Counted from the stretch's first letter, positions 16,523-25,629 are shown. The stretch: 64,000 nt of DNA from Ferruginibacter paludis (GCF_030409685.1 NZ_JAUFQJ010000015.1:434001-498000), one strand, 5' to 3'. Translations and numbers: made by a program. The notes: generated by a model not told the origin, from the sequence alone.

Positions 16523-18793
16523 TTAAGGCTCTAATGCAAATGCTGCTATTCTGTAAGGCGCATCATTAGCACTAACGCGACTGTTACCATCTGTTGCCAT
16601 AGCAATTACGCTCAATGTTTCTGCAAAGGCAGCTTTGCCATCAATGTAACAAGTATCTAATAATTGTATTGGCGTAAAATGTTTATCGTAAATGCCACTG
16701 TTTAGTGCATAGCCAGATGGACTGTCATCGATCACCATTCCGCTTGCACCGGCATTTGGAACACCACCACAAGTACCTTTTGTAACGCCAAAACTAAATA
16801 CTGCAAAGTTGTTAGGATGTGTGGCTTTAAATGATAAGTCAAGATCTGCTTCTACTCCTCCAGGTTTATAGCTAACAAATCCACAACAGTCAGTAGATGC
16901 AGGTAAGCCATTTACATTTACTGTATAAATATCTGACTGACATTTTGAATTATCAATTCGCACAAGCACCTTGAAAGCATTTGCGGTGGTGGCAGTAGGG
17001 CCGTCTAATAATTCATCCGGTGCATTTACACTCAGTCCTGCATCATTATAATCCGGCACTTTAAAGGTTGACCTTGGAATATTGGTCAGCAAATTCCCCG
17101 CCTGGTCAAACAATTCTAATGTAAACTCATATAACCCATCGCCACCCGGCATTGTTCCATTCATCAATGCAGTTGAATCGAAAGCAATAGTCCTGGTATT
17201 ATGTGTACGCTCATACCATTGTGGGCTCGCTTCAGGCGCATTGAATGGTGGTAAATTAGGTTGTGTAGGTGGAATGATATACAGGTTATTGGTGCCGCCA
17301 ACAGGAAGTTGTGGTCCAAGTTTTACACTGTTGTACCCAATTTGTACATCACTATTTGAATCAATATATTCAAAATCATATCCTTTCATTTCAAGGTTGG
17401 TCAAATATTCTATCGAACCAGTAACAGAAGATAAATCTGCTCTGCTAACCTGTTGATATCTCCATCGGTAATAATAAATGCCCGCATTCGGAAGGTCACT
17501 GCCGAAGCCCATATAAAACGTGGGGCTACCTCCAAAGGGGCGTTTAAAGTCTCCCACTGCAGTGGCAAAAAATCCATCACCATTAGCCGCAGCATCTGTT
17601 AATCCAATGCGGTTGTAGGCTACGTTTTGTCCGGGCGGTGGTTGCGATATCAGTGCTGATTGATTGATATGCGAAACACTTGTTCCATTTCCTCCTACAG
17701 TTCTTATCCATACCAGTTCGCCAGGTATTGGACAATTGCAACAACAATCACCCGGCACACGTGGATCAGTAACAAGGATATTAATATTGCTGCCACAGAC
17801 ATAATTCCATAACGTATAGCAAGGTATCGGTGGATTGTATACAGTAGTCCATACACCATTAATCATATATTCCACCCAGATATAAATATCTGGTTTATCA
17901 CCAAAGCACCAATAAGAAACATTGGTATCAAAACGGCCATTGGCATCTGTATAAACAATGGCCAATTCATTGCAGCGATAGAAATATGGCCACCACCATG
18001 GCCATAAGCAAAACCACGGATGAAAGAGGGTATAGTTGTTTAGAATAGTTTCCCGGATCAGGTTCAGGTTACCAGATGCAAGATTCTGCCGGATATCAAG
18101 ACTTAATTCAGGTAAGGTAGCGGCAGCTTCCATTAATTGCTGGTCTATCGAAACTGTCTTAAATATATCAGCTGGTTGTTGTGTAGAAGCAGCAACTTTA
18201 TTTCTGAAAAAAGGAGCGGGGTCAGGCGTTGGAACAGGAAATTTAATTACTTCCTTTGGAGTTAAAATTACCTCAGGAATTTTTGCAATAATTGTATCCG
18301 GTATATGGTAAATCCAATACCGGATAGCATCAATTTCACAAATGTGTACCCTTGCCCTGCAAATGGACCGTTCCTTCCAGTTATTGCCGATTTGAAACCA
18401 TTTTAATACTTTGCCGGTTACCCTGCAATTGCAAAAAGGCCAGAATTGCACTATGATTTGGGGGATAGGAAGGATACTTATTCCACCATTTGCATCTGTG
18501 GTAAGCACGGGTTCATAAGGTTTGTACTTTTGTAATTCTTCAATGCTACTCACGCTTTGGAGTTTTTTGTCCGCGGCAGGTGCAATAAATAACCTCAATT
18601 CATTTGAGTCTATTTCTGCAGGGAAATTACCCGTGGTTGATTTTTCAAAATTAAATTGAAGCGTGTTATCTCTTACTGCCTGCTGCTGTAAAAGCAACCC
18701 GTTACAGTAAAATAAAAAACCTGTTAGTGCTATTTCTTTTTCTGGAGTTTGTTCAAAACTCACCTTAATTGATAGCTGTTTTAATTTTGCCAT
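16523..18793 (-). CDS. Large Trp/Cys-rich beta protein of unknown function (756 aa)
   Basis: A 756-residue protein without a signal peptide or clear membrane helix. The N-terminal 100 residues look like a beta-sandwich (LSIKVSFEQTPEKEIALTGF). Residues about 115-340 contain CNCRVTGKV, an aromatic cluster (HPWFCLWPWWWPYFYRC), an AIVYTDANGRFDT segment typical of transthyretin-like or carboxypeptidase-regulatory beta domains, and the cysteine cluster CCCNC. The rest (380-756) is beta-rich and polar, ending AFALEP. I do not recognise a family. It is the second gene of the cassette, 58 bases after the 432-residue gene. The absence of an export signal suggests a cytoplasmic or particle-associated protein, or one exported without Sec. 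Confidence 0.75.
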   Translation of the reverse strand: MAKLKQLSIKVSFEQTPEKEIALTGFLFYCNGLLLQQQAVRDNTLQFNFEKSTTGNFPAEIDSNELRLFIAPAADKKLQSVSSIEELQKYKPYEPVLTTDANGGISILPIPQIIVQFWPFCNCRVTGKVLKWFQIGNNWKERSICRARVHICEIDAIRYWIYHIPDTIIAKIPEVILTPKEVIKFPVPTPDPAPFFRNKVAASTQQPADIFKTVSIDQQLMEAAATLPELSLDIRQNLASGNLNLIRETILNNYTLFHPWFCLWPWWWPYFYRCNELAIVYTDANGRFDTNVSYWCFGDKPDIYIWVEYMINGVWTTVYNPPIPCYTLWNYVCGSNINILVTDPRVPGDCCCNCPIPGELVWIRTVGGNGTSVSHINQSALISQPPPGQNVAYNRIGLTDAAANGDGFFATAVGDFKRPFGGSPTFYMGFGSDLPNAGIYYYRWRYQQVSRADLSSVTGSIEYLTNLEMKGYDFEYIDSNSDVQIGYNSVKLGPQLPVGGTNNLYIIPPTQPNLPPFNAPEASPQWYERTHNTRTIAFDSTALMNGTMPGGDGLYEFTLELFDQAGNLLTNIPRSTFKVPDYNDAGLSVNAPDELLDGPTATTANAFKVLVRIDNSKCQSDIYTVNVNGLPASTDCCGFVSYKPGGVEADLDLSFKATHPNNFAVFSFGVTKGTCGGVPNAGASGMVIDDSPSGYALNSGIYDKHFTPIQLLDTCYIDGKAAFAETLSVIAMATDGNSRVSANDAPYRIAAFALEP

Positions 18794-18851
18794 GATTAAT
18801 TTTTTAAATGATTATTAATGTGGTGTTTAACGTATGATCTTCTTCAGGGAA

Positions 18852-20150
18852 TTAATTATCGGTGTCTGTCGAAGCCACCGGGCAGCACCTGTACTCCTGA
18901 GATTTTTCCAGCAGTTCTATTTGCTTGCGCAACAGGTCATTTTCCAGTTGCATCCTTTCTTTTACAAGAGGCTCACATGTATCGCAATCATCCAGGCAAC
19001 CTTTAACAACAATGCCGGGTGTGGGAAGTGAAAATTCCATGTCGAAGTTGATAGAGAGTTTTGTTTCCTGCGAAACTTTACCATCTTTTCCAAGCAGATT
19101 TTTTGCAATTAATTGCTGATCCACTTCTTTCAATGCAGCCATTCTTGTTGCTTCGTCTAATGGTATTCCAAAATTCTGTTCAGTAGCAAATGCAGACCTG
19201 TTAAGGGTTTGATTAACATTCAACAGGGATGCCGTATCAATATTTGCAAAAGCCGTTGCACTGGCTGCTACTGTTGTTCTTCTTAAAAGGGTAGTGGCCG
19301 GTATGTCCTGCGGTACCAGTGCAATGGGAAGTTTTGCAGCACCCGGTTGTAAAATACCGCCGATAGGGGCATTGCTGTCAGCCACCCTTCTTTCAATAGC
19401 CACCAGTTCAAAATTTATTTTTTGTTTTTTGTTGATGCGGTAAAACATATAGGTTACCGCATGGCATTTATTGTAGTTGCTGAATTCCCGCGAAGCGGCT
19501 TCAAAATGATCTTCTGATTCGCCCTGGATATGGGTGCGACTGCTGACTTCACCGATGGAGATCGAGTGTGCTTTCCTCGTAGCACCTACCGCCTGGGTGG
19601 CTGAACTTTGCACATGCGATTTTTGCTGGTTTAAATAATCAGCCACCGAAGAGCTGTTGTGGCTTCCGCCCGCACTTGTGCTTGCACTGGCACTTAAACT
19701 AAATGGATTGATACTTCCGCCTGCATCGCCATGAAAATCCCATTTACCTTCAGATGAAGTTTCTGCGTTGCCTGATTGCGAAGCGGAAGCATCGGCCAGG
19801 TATTTTTGCGTGGCCGTCATAAAATATTGTTCTTCTGAAATTTGTTCACTCCGGTAGCTCAGTTTCGTTTCACTGTCGTACGTAAAGCGGCTCCTTCTAT
19901 CGGTTGTTGAAAGGCGCACTTTTTCGCCGGGTAAGAGTGTGGTACTATAGGCCGGATCGCCAAGGGTGAGACCCAGTGTACACCTCGTAAGTTTGAAGTG
20001 AAGAATTACCTCAACGTTCACCCTTCGCCGGTTATCGTTGTTACCGGTAGGGTAGGTAAGTACCCTGCTAAAATTGATGACATCGCAATGATCATCTTTC
20101 ATTAAGTCAGGACAGCAGGGAATTGCAGCAGCATCTTTTTCGTTTGCCAT
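18852..20150 (-). CDS. Cassette head gene: 432-residue protein with Ser/Ala/Gly-rich middle and C-terminal coiled coil
   Basis: A 432-residue protein with no signal peptide. Residues about 20-120 are a conserved-looking beta region (VEVILHFKLTRCTLGLTLGD, LLPGEKVRLSTTDRRSRFTY). Residues about 125-190 are low-complexity Ser/Ala/Gly. The 190-330 part is mixed, and the C-terminus has a coiled coil (KERMQLENDLLRKQIELLEK). Cysteine pairs occur at both ends (PCCPD, CLDDCDTC, RCCPV). I do not recognise a family; the LLPGE..R pattern recalls proteins of unknown function seen in other bacteria. As the first gene it is presumably preceded by the cassette promoter in 20151-20300, where I see no clear consensus. 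Confidence 0.75.
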   Translation of the reverse strand: MANEKDAAAIPCCPDLMKDDHCDVINFSRVLTYPTGNNDNRRRVNVEVILHFKLTRCTLGLTLGDPAYSTTLLPGEKVRLSTTDRRSRFTYDSETKLSYRSEQISEEQYFMTATQKYLADASASQSGNAETSSEGKWDFHGDAGGSINPFSLSASASTSAGGSHNSSSVADYLNQQKSHVQSSATQAVGATRKAHSISIGEVSSRTHIQGESEDHFEAASREFSNYNKCHAVTYMFYRINKKQKINFELVAIERRVADSNAPIGGILQPGAAKLPIALVPQDIPATTLLRRTTVAASATAFANIDTASLLNVNQTLNRSAFATEQNFGIPLDEATRMAALKEVDQQLIAKNLLGKDGKVSQETKLSINFDMEFSLPTPGIVVKGCLDDCDTCEPLVKERMQLENDLLRKQIELLEKSQEYRCCPVASTDTDN

Positions 20151-20649
20151 GATTGTATTTTTATTTTTTAAGAATGTGTGTTTATTCAGTCACCCGCATA
20201 GGAATACCTGTCGAATAACGCTTCGTTTTTTTATATCCTCTCTGTAAAAATTATGGGGGTTCTTCTAAGATGCTCAGATGTAACCTGTCGGTAGGAATCG
20301 GGGGTTAGTAGCTTTCTTGATTGCTAAATAGGATGTAAACCTACAATTAAAATTTGCCTGTAGCAATACCACAAAGTGATGATTTTAAAAAATGGTCTCC
20401 ACTAAATAAATACCCTAAAGTGATAACTGCTGAAATTGAAACCATGTATGTTGTAGCTGAAATGCTACCTGAACTTTCAATTAAGCTGTGATAAAATAAA
20501 AAATGCAATCCACGAGATCTTGATTGCAACTGTTGACTTTTGTAATTTAAAGAAACAAATTAAAGTGTATGGAAAAGCAACACCACTCAAAATAAATTAT
20601 TAATCATTAATCTGTTAATTTTAATGTTCAGTTAATTACAAACAACATT
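20151..20649. other. Gene-poor stretch between the cassette and nadB
   Basis: About 500 bases. It should hold the divergent promoters of the minus-strand cassette and nadB, but no clear TTTG/TAnnTTTG pair is visible. On the plus strand 20354-20491 an in-frame stretch (LPVAIPQSDDFKKWSPLNKY onward, ending ELSIKL) reads like a gene remnant with a TTG start. A seven-base hairpin follows (TGCAATC 20504-20510 and GATTGCA 20522-20528). Confidence 0.5.
20354..20491 (+). pseudogene. Possible gene remnant or tiny ORF (45 codons)
   Basis: A frame from TTG 20354 to TGA 20489-20491 encodes a protein-like peptide containing KYPKVITAEIETMYVVAEML, with no ATG and a stop (TAA 20348-20350) directly upstream. 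The composition looks more like a real protein than chance, and a hairpin lies 12 bases after the stop. I cannot assign a family. It could be the decayed tail of a gene lost when the cassette arrived, or chance. Confidence 0.22.
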
Positions 20650-22248
20650 ATGCAGACAGATTTTTTAGTAATTGGTAGCGGCATAGCTGGGTTAACCTAT
20701 GCCCTCAAAGTAGCAGAAGCTTGTCCTGATAAAACCATTACCATACTCACTAAAACCCAAAGTGATGAAACTAATACCAAGTATGCACAAGGCGGTATTG
20801 CAGGTGTGATGGATTTTGACAATGATAGTTTTGAAAAACATATTGAGGATACATTGATAGCGGGTGATGGTTTGTGCAACAGAGCTGTAGTAGAAATTGT
20901 GGTAAAGGAAGGCGTGGAGCGAATAAAAGAACTGATTGAATGGGGTGCTAATTTTGACAAAGACAAAGAGGGCGATTATGCTTTGGGAAGAGAAGGCGGA
21001 CATAGTGAATTTAGAATATTGCATCACAAAGATGTAACGGGTAAGGAAATGGAAAGAGCTTTATTGGAAGCTATAAAAAGCAAGCCCAACATTCAACTCA
21101 TCAGCCATTGTTTTGTGCTGGATATTTTAACACAGCATCATCTCGGCTACCTGGTTACAAAAGCTACTCCAACTATTGAATGTTATGGTGTGTATGTGTT
21201 GAATTTAAATACCCATAAAATCGAAAAGATAGTAGCAAAAATAACGTTGCTTGCAACAGGAGGTAACGGCCAGGTTTACCGAACCACTACCAATCCCGCC
21301 ATTGCAACAGGTGATGGCGTAGCAATGGTGTACAGGGCCAAAGGAAGAATTGAAAATATGGAGTTCATACAGTTTCATCCCACAGCCTTGTACGAGCCTG
21401 GCGTGCGTGGACAAAACTTTTTAATTACAGAAGCGGTACGTGGCGATGGCGGTATTTTGCGCAACCATGCTGGCGAGGCATTTATGGAGCGATATGATGA
21501 ACGAAAAGATTTGGCGCCAAGGGATATTGTTGCAAGAGCTATTGATAATGAGATGAAGATAAATGGTACCGAACATGTTTACCTGGATTGCCGCCATTTT
21601 AGTAAGGAGAAATTTACAGAACACTTCCCCAATATTTATGATAAATGCATCAGCATTGGTATTGACATTACGAAGGACATGATACCCGTGTCCCCGGCAG
21701 CACACTACAGCTGCGGAGGCGTACAAACCGACGAGACCGGTAAAACTTCCATCAGCAATTTATATGCGGCAGGCGAATGTGCGTGTACCGGTCTACACGG
21801 CGCTAACCGCCTGGCAAGTAACAGTCTGCTGGAGGCCATGGTGTTTGCCCATCGCAGTTATTTAGATGCGGTAAACAAAATTAACCAGGTTGCATTTCAG
21901 CAGAACATCCCTGACTGGAAGGCGGATGGCACCAGTGCCCCAAAGGAAATGATTTTGATTACGCAGAGTTTAAAAGAAATGAAATTACTGATGAGTGATT
22001 ATGTAGGCATTGTGCGTAATAATGAACGTTTACAAAGGGCCAACCGCCGCCTTGATTTGCTGCATGAAGAGACCGAAGGACTGTTCAAAAGAACGATTGT
22101 GTCACCGCAATTATGTGAACTGCGTAACATGATCACGGTGGCTTATTTAATTGTAAAAAGTGCAGAATTCAGGCACGAAAGCAGGGGGCTGCATTTTAAC
22201 ACGGATTATCCAGCAAAAAGTGATAAGGTGCAGAATATTGTTCTGTAA
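20650..22248 (+). CDS. nadB: L-aspartate oxidase
   Basis: NadB oxidises L-aspartate to iminoaspartate, the first step of de novo NAD synthesis, using FAD. The 532-residue product starts with the FAD-binding motif VIGSGIAGLTYAL (residues 6-18). The substrate-binding core (TNTKYAQGGIAGVM, LGREGGHSEFRILHHKD, MEFIQFHPTALYEPG) and the C-terminal helical domain of the succinate dehydrogenase/fumarate reductase flavoprotein family are present. The HPAAHYSCGG-like segment (PVSPAAHYSCGGVQTDETG) is intact. NadA and NadC are not in the window. The hairpin at 22239-22279 overlaps the stop codon. Confidence 0.96.
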   Translation: MQTDFLVIGSGIAGLTYALKVAEACPDKTITILTKTQSDETNTKYAQGGIAGVMDFDNDSFEKHIEDTLIAGDGLCNRAVVEIVVKEGVERIKELIEWGANFDKDKEGDYALGREGGHSEFRILHHKDVTGKEMERALLEAIKSKPNIQLISHCFVLDILTQHHLGYLVTKATPTIECYGVYVLNLNTHKIEKIVAKITLLATGGNGQVYRTTTNPAIATGDGVAMVYRAKGRIENMEFIQFHPTALYEPGVRGQNFLITEAVRGDGGILRNHAGEAFMERYDERKDLAPRDIVARAIDNEMKINGTEHVYLDCRHFSKEKFTEHFPNIYDKCISIGIDITKDMIPVSPAAHYSCGGVQTDETGKTSISNLYAAGECACTGLHGANRLASNSLLEAMVFAHRSYLDAVNKINQVAFQQNIPDWKADGTSAPKEMILITQSLKEMKLLMSDYVGIVRNNERLQRANRRLDLLHEETEGLFKRTIVSPQLCELRNMITVAYLIVKSAEFRHESRGLHFNTDYPAKSDKVQNIVL

Positions 22249-22297
22249 GAAGGCTGCAGAACAGCTTTCTTACAGAACAATTTGCCGGCCTTTTTTT
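22239..22297 (+). terminator. Bidirectional terminator between nadB and the CstB-like gene
   Basis: An 18-base stem, 22239-22256 against 22262-22279, with one G-T pair and a five-base loop; it includes the nadB stop codon (22246-22248). GCCGGCC and seven T follow at 22284-22297. The two genes converge here. Confidence 0.75.
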
Positions 22298-23699
22298 AAT
22301 TCAAAACACTGGCATCCTTCTCAATTTTAATGCGGTTTTCTTCTTTAATTTTTGCCCAGCCCCCGGTGATATTTCTTAAGTTATGTAATCCCTGTTTTTT
22401 TAATATGGAGCAAGCTATTACACTTCTATAGCCACCGGCGCAATGCAGGTATAAATTCTGATTTTCTTCAAAACCTGCTATCAGCGCCACGTCTGTCATA
22501 TCGGCGAGCGGCATGTTAATTGCATTTTTTACATGCCCGTCTGCAAATTCAATTTCTTTTCTCACATCCACCACCTGCAAATTGGGATCAAACGGAATAT
22601 CCATTGCCAGCTCGTCTGCTTCAACACTTATAATCATATCCACTTTTTCACCGGCTTTCTGCCAGGCATCAAAGCCGCCTTTCAGGTAACCATCAATTTT
22701 TGAAAATCCAACCCTTGCCAGCCTCACAACTGTTTCTTCTTCTTTGCCTTTTTCAGTAACAAGTAGTAGTGGTTTATCAAAGGGCAGCAAACTGCCGGCC
22801 CACTCCGCGAAGCGGCCCTCAAGCCCAATAAAAATACTGCCAGGAATAAATCCTTCCGTAAATATATCGGCATGCCTTGTGTCTGCTATAACTACATCTT
22901 CTTTTAATTTATTTTTAAATGCTGTTATCGTTAATGCAATAAGCCCATTTGATTTTATTGCATCCAGGCTCTCATATCCCTCCTTATTAATTTTGGCGTT
23001 GATGGGAAAATACCTTGGCGCATCTTCCAGCCCGTCTGTAATCGCAGCAATAAAATCTTCTTTCGTCTGTTGCTGTAAAGCATAATTGTTTTTGCGTTCA
23101 TCTCCGATTGTACTGTGTGTATCGAGACCTAAATTTTTACCGCAACTGCTTCCTGCGCCATGTGCCGGGTACACTAAAACATCATCGGCCAGGGGCAATA
23201 TTTTATTCTGGATGGTATCATATAAAATGCCTGCGAGTTCTTCTTTGCTCATGTCGCCGCTGCTTAAATCCGGGCGTCCAACGTCACCTACAAATAAAGT
23301 ATCGCCGGTAAAAAGCGCATGGTCTTTTCCTGATTCGTCTTGCAATAAATAGCAGCTGCTTTCAATAGTATGGCCGGGTGTATGCAGTACTTTAAAAGAA
23401 ATTTTTCCTGCTTTAAATACCTCACCATCTTTTGCTATGTGTACTGGAAAACTAGTGGATGTCTCCGGTCCGTAAATAATAGTTGCCCCGGTTTTTTTAG
23501 CCAGATCTAAGTGACCACTTACAAAATCTGCATGAAAATGTGTTTCAAAAATATATTTGATAACAGCATCCCTTTCAGCAGCCAGGGCAATATATTCTTC
23601 CGTGTCCCGTAACGGATCTATTACTACCGCCTCGCCATCGCTTTCAATGTAATAGGCAGCCTCACTTATACAATTTGTATATATCTGTTTAATAAACAT
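22296..23699 (-). CDS. Persulfide dioxygenase-rhodanese fusion (CstB-like)
   Basis: A 467-residue cytoplasmic protein with a metallo-beta-lactamase domain and two rhodanese domains, the architecture of CstB. The first part (1-240) has HFHAD at 54-58, TPGHT and the persulfide dioxygenase signature TGDTLFVGDVGRPDL, which bind a single iron as in ETHE1. The first rhodanese unit (about 255-350) has no active-site cysteine. The second (about 365-460) has it in LHCAGGYRS. The enzyme would oxidise glutathione or low-molecular-weight persulfide and pass sulfur to an acceptor, protecting against sulfide. The ArsR-type gene lies upstream on the same strand, 182 bases away. Confidence 0.88.
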   Translation of the reverse strand: MFIKQIYTNCISEAAYYIESDGEAVVIDPLRDTEEYIALAAERDAVIKYIFETHFHADFVSGHLDLAKKTGATIIYGPETSTSFPVHIAKDGEVFKAGKISFKVLHTPGHTIESSCYLLQDESGKDHALFTGDTLFVGDVGRPDLSSGDMSKEELAGILYDTIQNKILPLADDVLVYPAHGAGSSCGKNLGLDTHSTIGDERKNNYALQQQTKEDFIAAITDGLEDAPRYFPINAKINKEGYESLDAIKSNGLIALTITAFKNKLKEDVVIADTRHADIFTEGFIPGSIFIGLEGRFAEWAGSLLPFDKPLLLVTEKGKEEETVVRLARVGFSKIDGYLKGGFDAWQKAGEKVDMIISVEADELAMDIPFDPNLQVVDVRKEIEFADGHVKNAINMPLADMTDVALIAGFEENQNLYLHCAGGYRSVIACSILKKQGLHNLRNITGGWAKIKEENRIKIEKDASVLN

Positions 23700-23822
23700 A
23701 AAAAAGAATTTTTTAAAATCAGTATACCTGAAAAAACGAGCGCAACTATTTGGCGTAAACCGGTTATTGCATCTAATTCAATATATCTCGATACCCATTA
23801 AAAATAATAAGGTTGCAAATAT

Positions 23823-23857
23823 AAAAAACAAAAAACGGATGCTGTTGGGCACCCGCT
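23823..23857 (-). terminator. Rho-independent terminator of the ArsR-type gene
   Basis: On the minus strand GCGGGTGC pairs with GCATCCGT (plus positions 23849-23856 and 23835-23842), followed by a long U-tract from the A-run 23823-23834. It separates the regulator from the CstB-like gene, so the two may have independent transcripts. Confidence 0.7.
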
Positions 23858-23881
23858 TTTAAATTGCAAATAATTGTATAA

Positions 23882-24241
23882 TTATGCAACAAGTTCATTT
23901 ACAAAATTGCTTATTTCGTCAATTCTTTTATGATTAATAATGTAAAAAATAAACTTGCCATCACGCTGGGTACTAACTACACCTGCCTTACGTAAGATGG
24001 CCAGGTGCTGAGATGCTACTGATTGCTCCAATCTTAACCGAACATAAATTTCGGTTACCGTGATCTTCTTTTCTTCTTCGATTAGTTTCAGCAATTGCTG
24101 GCGTAATTTGTGGTTGAGCGCTCTTAAAATAAGGGCTGCTTTTTTTACACTGTAGTAATCAATTTTGATACTACCTGTGGTAGGAGTTTGTGGTAAAGCT
24201 GGATGCTGCTCCGGCGGAGCTGAGGCTGTGAGATTTGTCAT
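23882..24241 (-). CDS. ArsR-family winged-helix regulator
   Basis: A 119-residue repressor. Residues about 30-115 form a winged helix (ALNHKLRQQLLKLIEEEKK; recognition helix region LEQSVASQHLAILRKAGVV; wing TQRDGKFIFYII) of the ArsR/SmtB family. The first 25 residues are Pro/Thr-rich and probably disordered. It contains no cysteine, so it cannot sense metals or persulfides through the thiol sites used by ArsR, BigR or SqrR. Its nearness to the CstB-like gene suggests control of sulfide metabolism, but this is inference. The transcript ends in the hairpin at 23823-23857. Confidence 0.85.
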   Translation of the reverse strand: MTNLTASAPPEQHPALPQTPTTGSIKIDYYSVKKAALILRALNHKLRQQLLKLIEEEKKITVTEIYVRLRLEQSVASQHLAILRKAGVVSTQRDGKFIFYIINHKRIDEISNFVNELVA

Positions 24242-24272
24242 AGAAATTAAATTTTAATTGTGCTTGAAAGAA

Positions 24273-24280
24273 CAAAGATA
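24273..24280 (-). promoter_or_regulatory. -7 element of the ArsR-type gene
   Basis: On the minus strand TATCTTTG matches TAnnTTTG, about 31 bases before the ATG. No good -33 TTTG stands at the right distance, which is common for regulated promoters. Confidence 0.45.
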
Positions 24281-24344
24281 CAAACCATTTAATATTTATG
24301 AAAATGCTTATTGGAATAATTTAGATTTTTACTAATATTTTTCG

Positions 24345-25025
24345 TTAAGACGGATTAAAAAATTCCTTTACGTACAGCGGCTGAACGTAGGCGATATCTT
24401 CAAATTTATTATTAATAAATTTTTTATAGGATAGTTGGCTCATATACAGTGCATTTGTTTCATTTTCTATAAAATAAGCATTTGCATTGCTACATATCCC
24501 TCTCCATTTCGTGGAACCATTTCCAGAAAAAACTATTTTATTCGTTAACAAAAAATTTGCAAAAAAATCATTTTCAAGTACGAGCGCTGCGGGTTTTAGC
24601 AGTGATTGAAGATTGGCGTCAAATATTGCAGTAAATACTTCCATACGCCTGGCATCTATCATGGGACAAAATAAAACTGGTAACGGAAGTTGTAAATTTT
24701 TAGTTTCATTGATTGCCTGCCAGGCTATCAACTCCAATGCTCCAATTGCTATTAGTGGAATATGTAAGGTATAACAGAGACCTTTGGCACTTGCCATGCC
24801 TACCCTCAGGCCGGTATAACTTCCCGGGCCGGCAACAACCGCAATAGCATTTAGTTGATTTAAATTGACTCCTGCTGTTTGGCAAATGGATTTGATTGCA
24901 ATATGTAAAAAGGAGGCATGGTCTTTTTGTTCCTTGTTGGTTGCTTCCTGCAAAATATAACCATCCTTTGCAATGCTTACAACCGCTATGTTACTAGCCG
25001 TATCGATATTTAACAGTAGGCTCAT
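24345..25025 (-). CDS. tsaB: tRNA threonylcarbamoyladenosine biosynthesis protein TsaB
   Basis: TsaB is the partner of TsaD and TsaE in making t6A37 on ANN-decoding tRNAs, essential for accurate translation. The 226-residue product shows the ASKHA-fold N-terminus LLLNIDTASNIAVVSIAKDG and the characteristic VVAGPGSYTGLRVGMASAKGL (residues about 63-83). It lacks the metal-binding histidines of TsaD, as expected. The gene is single on the minus strand, ending 103 bases before the ArsR-type gene begins. Confidence 0.93.
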   Translation of the reverse strand: MSLLLNIDTASNIAVVSIAKDGYILQEATNKEQKDHASFLHIAIKSICQTAGVNLNQLNAIAVVAGPGSYTGLRVGMASAKGLCYTLHIPLIAIGALELIAWQAINETKNLQLPLPVLFCPMIDARRMEVFTAIFDANLQSLLKPAALVLENDFFANFLLTNKIVFSGNGSTKWRGICSNANAYFIENETNALYMSQLSYKKFINNKFEDIAYVQPLYVKEFFNPS

Positions 25026-25222
25026 TTAAATCATTTATTATTTATCTAACAACAGTTTTCTTTCCCTTTTAATTTTAAGCAGAAGGTTGATTTTTCAAAG
25101 GCTGATTTAACTTTTGACAACCTAATGCTTCATCTATTAAGTCATTGTTTTTTCGAATAAATGATATTGTTCTAATGGCCATCTAACGAAAATTTTTACA
25201 AAAATAGGTGGTTGATAAAAGA

Positions 25223-25230
25223 TATATTTG
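25223..25230 (+). promoter_or_regulatory. -7 element of the RidA gene
   Basis: TATATTTG at 25223-25230 matches TAnnTTTG, 18 bases before the ATG. A -33 TTTG is not evident. Confidence 0.45.
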
Positions 25231-25248
25231 TAAATCTTAAGTAAAATC

Positions 25249-25629
25249 ATGAGCAAACAGATTATTCAGACTAACAATGCACCGGCACCAATCGGGCCAT
25301 ATAACCAGGCTGTAAAAGCCGGTAATTTATTATTTGTATCCGGCCAGGTAGCCATTAAGCCCGGCACAAACGACCTTGCCAATACAGATATTATTGAAGA
25401 GACTCACCAGGTACTCCAAAATATAAAAAGTATATTGGCCGAAGCTGAGATGGATTTTAGCAATATTGTAAAAACAACCATTTTTTTAAGTGATATGGAC
25501 TTGTTTAGCCGGGTAAATGAAATTTATGCGAAATATTTTGACGGAGATTTTCCGGCCAGGGAAACGGTGGCAGTAAAGGGACTTCCTAAAAATGCCAACG
25601 TTGAAATCAGTGTAATCGCAGCCATCTGA
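25249..25629 (+). CDS. ridA: RidA-family enamine/imine deaminase
   Basis: A 126-residue trimeric deaminase that hydrolyses reactive 2-aminoacrylate and related imines. APIGPYNQAVKAGNLLFVSGQ (start of the core), the strand VKTTIFLSDMDLFSRVNEIY and the conserved arginine in PARETVAV (the substrate carboxylate ligand) are all present. The length is exact for the family. It sits alone with its own -7 promoter element. It fits RidA proper rather than the looser Rid4-7 groups, but subgroup assignment is not certain. Confidence 0.94.
   Translation: MSKQIIQTNNAPAPIGPYNQAVKAGNLLFVSGQVAIKPGTNDLANTDIIEETHQVLQNIKSILAEAEMDFSNIVKTTIFLSDMDLFSRVNEIYAKYFDGDFPARETVAVKGLPKNANVEISVIAAI

Noticed and set aside
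20347..20529. 60-codon minus-strand ORF in the cassette-nadB gap
   Set aside because: The opposite strand reads more like a protein remnant, and this frame shows no conserved features.
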